Below are positions 56,745 through 64,000 of a stretch of 64,000 nt of DNA, piece by piece. The stretch's first letter is position 1. Every line of letters begins with the position of its first letter. Position numbers and translations under genes: made by a program. The DNA comes from Isoetes taiwanensis (taxonomy: Eukaryota; Streptophyta; Lycopodiopsida; Isoetales; Isoetaceae). The stretch lies in assembly GCA_021234155.1 (NCBI GenBank), contig JAJEKV010000001.1, positions 28,165,768 through 28,229,767 on the forward strand, given 5' to 3'. A model generated the notes under the pieces. It had not been told where the DNA came from, did not search any database, and saw only the letters and a program-made list of their open reading frames with translations.

Positions 56745-57551
56745 AACAGTCTGGAAGACTCTGGCTCTTGGGGTTTGTAAAATTAAATATTGGATACCTA
56801 TTGAGCTATGCAGGACTCTGTTCTGTGATGGAGAGAGCAGTCTCCTTGACAGAATTCAGAGTCCTGTTTTTTAATGCATCGTCTGTTTAATTTTCTTCCA
56901 TATACGGATGCATCTATATTTTTTGAAGTATTCTGGTGTTGGGTAAGAGCACGTTAGGGCCTACATGTTTTGGAAACTACCTGGAAAATACTCTGGGTAG
57001 TCAAAGATGATGATATATTTGAGTTCTTAACATCTTCTTGACATCACAAAGTACCTTACAACATGTATGTACTACTACTCTTGAACATAACACAATTTCT
57101 TTTAGTCAATCTTGTAGTCTAGGTACTTTAAAATACAATTATGTACTTGCACAGAAGTACACAGAAAAGTACCTTTTTGGTAATTTTTTATGTAGGCCCT
57201 AACATGCTTTCACCCTGTTTGCTTGGTCTTCTTCATGCTAAAGCTTCTAGTGCTTCAAATAGACAAAGAGGAAGCCTCCACTAACCTGCAGATGCCTTCC
57301 TTTAAAATAATCAAAGTTGCAATATATCTTCTAATGGACTCAAAGTGGACCTGCTGGAATCTTTCAGATTGACCCACAAATAGTAATATTCTTTTTTGCT
57401 AAAAGACATGTGGTAGAGATTTGTATTATCTAGCTTTGAAATCTCCCCATTCTGTCATTGCTTATCATTAGATTGTGAAAGAATAAATAGAACATGGAAA
57501 GAAGAATGGAAGCCAAAATGCACTTGTTCCAAGTGTAAATCAATTAATATA
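56745..57551. other. Intergenic, nothing recognised
   Basis: GGACTCTGTTCTGTGATGGA and GAATTCAGAGTCCTG near 56814-56870 form an imperfect inverted pair (AGGACTCTG/CAGAGTCCT) just after the kinase stop. This could be a small hairpin in its 3' UTR. No other features. Confidence 0.4.
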
Positions 57552-57748
57552 ACCCATTTCTGTGCTGAGAGTTGGTTGTTAGCCCACAGCAGAAGGCATT
57601 CTACCTAATAAAGCAGAAACTTCAGATCCTAACGAAAGATATTGTCAATGAATAGAAGTACGTCTTGCTTATTAACATCTCGAAAATATTCGGCCATGGT
57701 TAGAGCGGTTAAACCAACTCTCATACGAGCTCCTGGTGATTCATTCAT
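57552..57748 (-). pseudogene. atpB: Plastid DNA insertion: fragment of chloroplast atpB
   Basis: The minus strand reads [39 protein letters not shown], then after a small deletion GSEVSALLGRMPSAVG, stop, QPTLSTEMG. This is the ATP synthase CF1 beta subunit around its nucleotide-binding region. The residues FVQA after DNIFR are missing with a frame change, and GYQP has become G-stop-QP. Similarity ends at both sides abruptly. It is a nuclear copy of plastid DNA, already decayed. Confidence 0.93.
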
Positions 57749-60468
57749 CTAAAGATGCAAGAAAATATGAGGACTCGATTAAGAATGGTTCACCACTATG
57801 CCGAACCAAAATTAACTGACACCAACCAAGTTAAACGTGCATATTGGGATTACTACATCATCAAGGCACTTAAACACGCATATTCGAAATGGGATTGTTA
57901 TATTACCAAAGCACGAATTGGTCCTTTTGTACCATTGGGTACTCTATTCTTAATATTTGAATGCATTCACTAAGAAAATGAAAGCATGTATTCATACCAA
58001 TACATTACAATTTCCATTACTAATATAACTACAAAAAGCATTCTTCATAAATGGCTAATATGTTTTAGACAAAGATCATAATCACGTCAATCCTAATTGG
58101 TCTAAGTACTGAGCTTTGCAAGCCTCTTCTTGGTCCATGTACAATTCATAAACAAAACAACACAAAACAAAACCCCACGTTAAAACCATTAATAAGCCCC
58201 GACACATAAAATGACCCAACAAGAACCATGAAAACGAAACGACAACAAGAAACATGAAAACACATTCTCAGGCCACCGTAGGGCAACCCTCCGTGCGCAG
58301 CACCTTGTTTTTTGTTGTTTGTTTATCATATTGTCAAATGGGTTTTTTCTTTTTGTAGTAAAAAAATATTTGCTGCAAATAGCCTCTTTATTTAAGGAAA
58401 ATTTGATTGAACTAACATGTCCATAACAAAAAGTACACATACGATCGTGTACAAGGTAATTAAGGTAATGGAGATATAATCTACAAAATTATGGTTGCCA
58501 TGTGGCATTAACAATTTGCTTATCTTATCTCTTACCATGGGTTCAAACATATTTGATGCTGAGGAATCTTTCATAGTTTAGCTTTCATTGTTGATATTAC
58601 ACGGATAGTAAAGTAAGAATCCTATATAATCTAGTCTAATATACATCCATCTACATCAATTTTGTTGCGAGAATATGTTTGTGTATATCCTTGTTTCATA
58701 TGATCACAGGTTATGCCCTTGTTGTTGCCATTATCCTATCTAGTATGAGGGGCATTTATAGGCCGACATTTGCCCGCATTTGTTTTATGCCATGTGATGA
58801 TGCTGACATCCTATCATAACCATTTGATGAATTGATACTTAATAAACTATCTCACAAATTGATGTTATAAATGCGTAGTGAGAAGATTATTATTTTACCA
58901 AATGGCAAAGGTGCTTGAAGTATTGCATCGAAGAAGATAAAGAAGATGATAGATTTTTAGAAGTACTAAAGCTAAAGTGAAAGATAACCACAAAAACATC
59001 ATCCGGCATCCATGCAGTTGAATGTAAGATGAAACTTCTACTATGTGAAAGGGATGATATGTTTCTAATTAGTCAACAACAATGAGGCAGGGAAATTTGA
59101 TCAAATAAAACTTGTTTTAATGGACAAATATGGTTGTCATTAAACTGCGCATTGAGCTCCACCTGGTCACAAAATGAAAAATCAAAAAAAAAAAAAAAAA
59201 GCTTAAGAAACCTTTTTGGACATCTTCATCTTCACAATTTTCTCCAAAAAAAAGGGAAGCTCAAGAAACATTTTTGGGGATCTTCGTCCCCACAACTATC
59301 TCCACGCGTCTGAAATGATTGCTAGGCAAATGATGGTATTGGACATTTCAAAGGAGAAATATATGGAATACAGATGCAAAATACAAAGAGCCACAAGCTT
59401 AAAAAGCATCGAAACAACACTTAACACACATCTACATAGAGAAAGAGCTAGAGATATCAAACTTGCAACCACAGAGAGCTTCCACTAGATAAAATGCAAC
59501 GCAATAAGGTATAAATCAATAACATGGCAGATGCAACTTAAAAGACCAAAGGGCAAAGCCAGGATGTTGTTGTCTATGGTAGAAAATTATCTACTCACCT
59601 AGTGTAGAAGGTAGTATAATGTTGAACATTATAAGCAACTGCAGGTTCCTTTTCAATATTAGTGAGGTGACCTTTGCTTTAAAGAAGCATAGGTGACATA
59701 CCATACTGGATTAAGAAACTAAAGCATAAAAAAGAACTTCCAATCTTTGAAGCGAGCTTTGCGGCTTCATCAAATGTTCTATCAAGCATAATTCTGGAGA
59801 TATGTGTGGCATGGGCTGCACTTTCAACGCTTGTCAAGATTGTGCCGATTTGTAAAAAAAGCTTTGAGTCATATTTGAAAAGAATTTTCCTAGGGTGTTT
59901 GCACATTTAATTGATCCAAAAAAAGTTGATCAACAGCACAGTATATCCACGCTATGATTCTCTATTACTTGCATTGTTGTGGTCTCTGGATAAGCATCGT
60001 TCACCAAAAGGTAAGATGGCTAAAAATATAGAGCAATGCTCGATGACAAGATTTGAACTCCATAATGAGGCCATGATTGTACGTAATTCGCATATGGCAG
60101 CCATAATTATATAGAGGGATTGCCTGCTAAAATAGCAGAGACTTAGTCACTATTTTATTACAAATTCGTATTGGCATATTCTTATTGATTTTAGAAAATG
60201 CATCACCATCTAGATGGGCTTCTAACTTGCTGCATGAGAAAACTTCATTTGCTGAAATGTTTGTTTCAAATAAAATCACACCATGACAAAGTCAACCCTC
60301 ACCATATGAGGTTTAATTCTCAAAATAAGCTATATAATAAGTTCTAAGCTTCACCCTAGATCTTAGGCCTCAAACAATGACTTTCTTTTGATGGAGCTGT
60401 GCTGATATTGGTCATATAAAGGTTCTCAAGGTGAGCTCTGAGAGTGATAACTACTTGCAATGGGTTCT
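57749..60468. other. Intergenic, no gene recognised
   Basis: Open frames at 57755, 58189, 59216, 59679 and 59911 are short and have no domain. A direct duplication lies at about 59200-59310: AAGCTTAAGAAACCTTTTTGG...TCTCC repeated as AAGCTCAAGAAACATTTTTGG...TCTCC, unit about 62 bp, preceded by an A17 run. Confidence 0.5.
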
Positions 60469-62440
60469 TTAGGAACCATGTCGTTCGATCGTGCCGACCT
60501 TAGAATTCTTCTTCCAGTGAAAGCAGTGCAATAAAGTTGCAAGAGCAAGATGTAATGTAGATAGCCCCAATGCTGAGCCTGGGCATGAACGTTTGCCAGC
60601 GCCAAACGGTATCAGTTCAAAGTCTTGAGTACCCATAATGTCAACATATTTCTCAAGGAAGCGCTCGAGCTTAAATTCCAAAGCATCAGACCAAACCTTT
60701 GGATACCTGCCCATGTGGTACACATTCAAAAACAAGCTTGTCCCACTAGGTACTCTATACGCTTTCACCATAGAGTCTTCAGTGGAGAAGTGTAGTGCAG
60801 GAGGACGCAACCTCAGAGTTTAGCTTGAATGTATGGCATCTGCATGACCATGCTTCTGGATTCTTGTTTTGGATCCAACTACAAGATCAATCTCCTTTTG
60901 CGCCTTTTGCAAAACCTTTAGATGCCTCATGATCTCTGCTAGAGCCCACTCTAGAACTATGGATGTAGTATCTGTCCCTGCAACTATGGTATCATGTTGA
61001 AAATACGTATTAGTTGAATTGAATTGAATTAAATTTTTTAGCATGTGGTAATGTGAAATGACTCGTGATGCTAAACACCTACACTTACCAGTAGAAAAGC
61101 TTTAATCTAGCCATCATTCTCGAAAAATGGAGCATTATGCCGAGAAAGTCCCTTGATTGATCAACTATTTGCTCTTGACGATGCTCATTAGGTATTTGCT
61201 CTTGACGACACTCATAAACTTTGGTTATCTATAGCCTGATGGACACGCGTGCTTTCTGAGATTTTCCACTCAAAGAACTCGAGCCAAGAGAAGAAATACG
61301 ATAAGCTACCAGGTGTTCCAATTTTCATAACATCATCAATCACTTCTCCTAAACTTCATCCCAACTGCAACATTCACATTATGTTCAGTTGGTACACCAT
61401 GATAACGCTTCCCCGTCACTATCCTAGTAATGATATTGTAAGTAAGTTCCAGGTTATCCCTTACAGTGATTTTTGTCCCTCTTATGAGGCTTTTTGCTAA
61501 AGTTAGCATCAGTCGTGAGACCTCTTCACTCAACAGTTTCAAATATGTTAGATTTTTTGGGAAAAACTACAAAATACCCTTATGTTTTGATGAATTTCAC
61601 GACATAACCCTGAGTTTAAATAAATTACTGAGTTGCCCTTGGTCAATGTATATCCCTCTGTACAATTTTAAGTTTCACCTAATGCCTTCTAGTTTTTCAT
61701 ATTTCATGGAATACCTCTTTGTAACAGATATTCATGGCGCCTTTTTAGCAAAGACGCCTATTTCTATTCGCAGTACCTTAAAGGAAGGCAAGACACCAAA
61801 TTAATTTTTGCTCCATTGGTTTGCTCTCAGCCCATCGATTTCCTCTAGTGATTTGCAATGATCCTCTTGTCGAAATCACTAATTCGATCCAATTTACAAT
61901 AACAACTTATTGTAATCAAATAAAATCAAGAAAGAGGATTTGTAGGAGTTAAGAAGTAGTGAAGGATGCAGGGATAGAGATCATAATTCATTTACATGCA
62001 GGGCCTAAGAGTATTTGGTGAATTTTGAAGCATTTGAAATTTAAAGGAAACTCATCTTCTAGTTCTCAAGGGCGTTTGGAAAATTCAAAGAAAACTTAAG
62101 GGCATTTGGGAAATTAATGTAAATCTTAAGGGCATTTGAATAATTTTAAAAGATGCACAATACTTTGTATTTTGACCAAGGGCATCTCAGAAAATTATCA
62201 AAACTCAGGGGTATGTGGTAAAATTTGTTAAAACATAGAGGTATTTTGTAGCTTTTCCCTTAATTTTTAGGAAGACAGGAGTTCAATTATAAGGACTTCT
62301 TCATCTCCTTGAACTTGTCAGTGTAAGGTCCAAAAGCCACACCCTGGCTATTATATAGGACTTAATGCAATTTTTGGCCTTTAGAGGCAAAGATTAAATC
62401 CTTTGTCTTCGTGCCGAGAAATTTAAGCGCCTTCAATATG
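60469..62440 (-). pseudogene. Cytochrome P450 (CYP71 clan), interrupted by a TIR element
   Basis: Minus-strand order: LKALKFLGTKTKDLIFAS, LYNSQGVAFGPYTDKFKEM (62430-62280); TIR element (62260-61558); KLLSEEVSRLMLTLAKSL, NLELTYNIITRIVTGKRYHG (61542-61340); GEVIDDVMKIGTP (about 61350-61310); I-helix DTIVAGTDTTSIVLEWALAE (about 60990-60940); TLRLRPPALHFSTEDSM; FLNVYHMGRYPKVWSDALEF, LERFLEKY; heme loop FELIPFGAGKRSCPGSALG (about 60620-60560); and a stop at 60469. The ligand cysteine and oxygen-activating AGTDTT are present. The K-helix glutamate of ExxR is lost: sequence reads CAAGC-TAA-ACTCTGAGG, a stop in place of Glu with codons missing. The N-terminal membrane anchor is absent. Typical length is about 500 residues; about 350 are visible. 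Confidence 0.9.
61558..62260. mobile_element. MULE-like TIR element inserted in a P450 exon
   Basis: The left end GGGAAAAACTACAAAATACC (61559 on) and the right end, read in reverse complement from 62259, GGGAAAAGCTACAAAATACC, pair over about 95 bp (both run through TATGTTTTR, ACATA(A/C)CCCTGAGTTT and GCCCTTGGTCAA). About 700 bp in all, non-coding, with GGCATTTGRAAAATT-like subterminal repeats at 62035-62150. Flanks read, on the minus strand, CTTCCTAAAAATTAA and CCAAAAAATCTAAC: a diverged AT-rich target duplication of about 9-11 bp. Confidence 0.85.
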
Positions 62441-62940
62441 CGGCTAGGGCAGAGCGGCTAGGGCTTAGGGAGAGCTCATCCAGCCCTCCTTCACCGCAAA
62501 ATCACTCCATGGAACTGCCGCAACAGCAAAGACCTCCTTCAACGATTCTAGTGGCCAGGCGAGGGAATTTCTGCCACTTTGATTCAGAGCTTTTTGTGAC
62601 ATTTTTTGCATATCTAGTGGTAAGATTCCTTCATCCTTTTCTCACTTCCTACTGGCGGTTGTATCTGGAGTAAGCAGATTAAGGCAACAAGAAGTTTTGA
62701 TTCTTCTAGTAGTTATGCAGATTGGTTGCCATTTTTTTGTTATGGATTACAAAGCTAGAAGCTTTTGGCAATTTATATTTTTAAACTAGGCTTTAGAGAG
62801 TAGTCTGATCGATTGGCTTGTTTTAAGCTTAACCAGATTTACGGTAATTGCATGAGGCTTTGAAGACGCTAGTTTCCAGGACTTGAAGTTTAAGTTGATC
62901 AGTTTGTATAACAACTGTAGGATCAAAATTCTTAAGGAGG
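62441..62940. other. No gene recognised
   Basis: Contains a short GCGGCTAGGGCAGAGCGGCTAGGGC tandem duplication (about 62441-62466). Otherwise featureless AT-rich sequence. Confidence 0.5.
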
Positions 62941-62952
62941 TGGCAACTCCAC

Positions 62953-63460
62953 ATGAATAGAGTGACAGTCTATTCTATGCACTGTTGTTCTTCATCTGAA
63001 TATTTTAGATATTTGTGCTACTTGGTGGGTATGATACATTCGCCTGGAATGAGATTGGTTGCGCAAGCACTTGGGCAATGTATTCCTTTTGGGAAACTGG
63101 CACTTAGGCAGTTCTTCCTTGGTGTCTCTTTTATCAGCTTCGTCCATATCCGAATGCTTCCTCCTTCTTGAAGGGACTGCTTGATTCTTGGGAGACAGTT
63201 CGTGTGCTATTTAAGATTAATCCAGGTGTATGTCCACGGGCAGGTTCTCTGTGTTGGTGGATTCCTCTGGATAATCACATGCCTCTATGTGCTACTGTAC
63301 ATCCATTGACTCAGCGGCGTTGGAGGCGTGCTGGTATTCTCACAGTTGGTGCTTGGTATGAGGCAGGACACTTGTTGACTTGGGATGCTTTTCAGACTAA
63401 GTTTCACAAGGCACCCAAAATTAAAACACTACATGGTTTTTTCTATGGTTGTGACTAGAA
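62953..63460 (+). pseudogene. LINE fragment, region after the reverse transcriptase
   Basis: Frame pieces VAQALGQCIPFGKLALRQFF, FISFVHIRMLPPS, then GLLDSWETVRVLFKINPG, WWIPLDNHMPLCATVHPLTQ RRWRRAGILTVGAWYEAGHL LTWDAFQTKFHKAPKIKTLH. The W...AGI.T...W...G.LLTWD.FQTKF pattern is that of the C-terminal part of non-LTR retrotransposon ORF2 proteins. No RT core or tail is seen; one frame change near 63168. Differs from both other LINE families in this window. Confidence 0.65.
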
Positions 63461-64000
63461 AACCATTCTACAAAACTAATGGGTGTTTGGGGGTTAATTT
63501 CATTAAAAACCATATGTGGCTAAACTAGTTGGTCTTCTTGTAAGGTTTGTTAAGGTGGTATTACGTGATGGTGATTGTAAATGGCTTATTTCTAGTGTTT
63601 GTGAAAGTGGTATTATATGTTGGTACGTGGATGTGGTACATTATATCGTTTTTAGGGTACGGTTTGTCCATGTGGTATAATGTGATGGTTGTGGATGTGG
63701 TTTCAATGTAGTGCTCTATTCATGTGATTTCATAATGTGGTAGTTGTTGTGGTTTGTTATTGTGGAAAACTGGCCTGGCTAATTTTCATGGTAAACCTGC
63801 ACGGTTTGAATTGTGTTAATAGCAATAAATCACTATTAGTTGATTAGTCAAAGTGTTAGGGTTTTCTATTAAAGCACTATTGTGCTTATCAAAATTAGAT
63901 ATAATTGTTTTGCTCAAAATGTGCATGGTTTTGTAATGCATCGGGTTCATGGTTATCATTGATAAACTAGTGATGTTATGTAGGCTGAAGCATTTCAAGT
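63461..64000. other. G/T-rich intergenic DNA
   Basis: Repeated GTGGT, GTGTGGT and TGTGGTAT words give a loosely repetitive tract (about 63540-63770). No gene. Confidence 0.5.

Noticed and set aside
57755-57973. 72-codon frame next to the atpB insertion as further plastid sequence
   Set aside because: Its translation matches no plastid protein I can recognise, and atpB similarity stops at 57748.

Overview
This window is nuclear DNA of a land plant, dominated by repeats. Evidence: split genes with GT/AG introns; relics of plant families (IRK/PXC2-type receptor kinase, CYP71-clan P450, PP2A B' subunit, ANKZF1/VMS1 homologue, a plastid protein of unknown function); a minus-strand piece of chloroplast atpB; LTR and non-LTR retroelements; many terminal-inverted-repeat elements. 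The atpB piece reads NKQDVLLF where flowering plants usually have NEQ, and the LINE types are unusual for flowering plants, so a fern, lycophyte or gymnosperm is more likely. That placement is weak. No complete undamaged host gene was found.

Layout. 1-2016 and 15364-17376 are two copies of a Ty3-type LTR region (minus strand) with a tRNA-iMet primer site; the second retains gag but no pol. 2006-4805 is a 5'-truncated LINE ending in a hairpin and a CCCT tail. 4.8-14.7 kb is a mosaic of dispersed repeats, a G/T-rich long-period array (10.05-12.06 kb), a ~180-bp-period array (12.5-13.0 kb) and a minisatellite. 17.4-21.5 kb holds an unidentified coding relic, partly duplicated in tandem, followed by a foldback element and a second copy of the LINE 3' end.

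24125-54377 is a direct tandem duplication of a 15.1-kb block (copy A 24125-39261, copy B 39262-54377) with the 5-bp microhomology TGGAT at all three breakpoints. Each copy holds, in order: a small hairpin MITE, a fragment of the unidentified gene, a large foldback, a minus-strand L1-type LINE, two further inverted-repeat elements, a 3.7-kb transposon with long TIRs and a target-site duplication that encodes an unfamiliar split protein, a two-exon plastid protein gene, a TIR element with a 70-bp tandem repeat, a GC-rich foldback, and pieces of a PP2A B' gene in opposite orientations.

To the right lie an ANKZF1/VMS1 (peptidyl-tRNA release) fragment, a 3' piece of a receptor kinase, a plastid DNA insertion (atpB), a P450 pseudogene interrupted by a MULE-like TIR element, and a third LINE fragment.

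Two points matter most. First, where copies A and B differ, the differences sit overwhelmingly at CAG/CTG and take the form CAG to CGG, CTG to CCG, or a small indel there. This is not the signature of cytosine deamination; it fits long-read base-calling errors at CHG-methylated cytosines, so many broken frames here may be artefacts. Second, the 3.7-kb TIR element looks like a DNA transposon I cannot assign to a described family.
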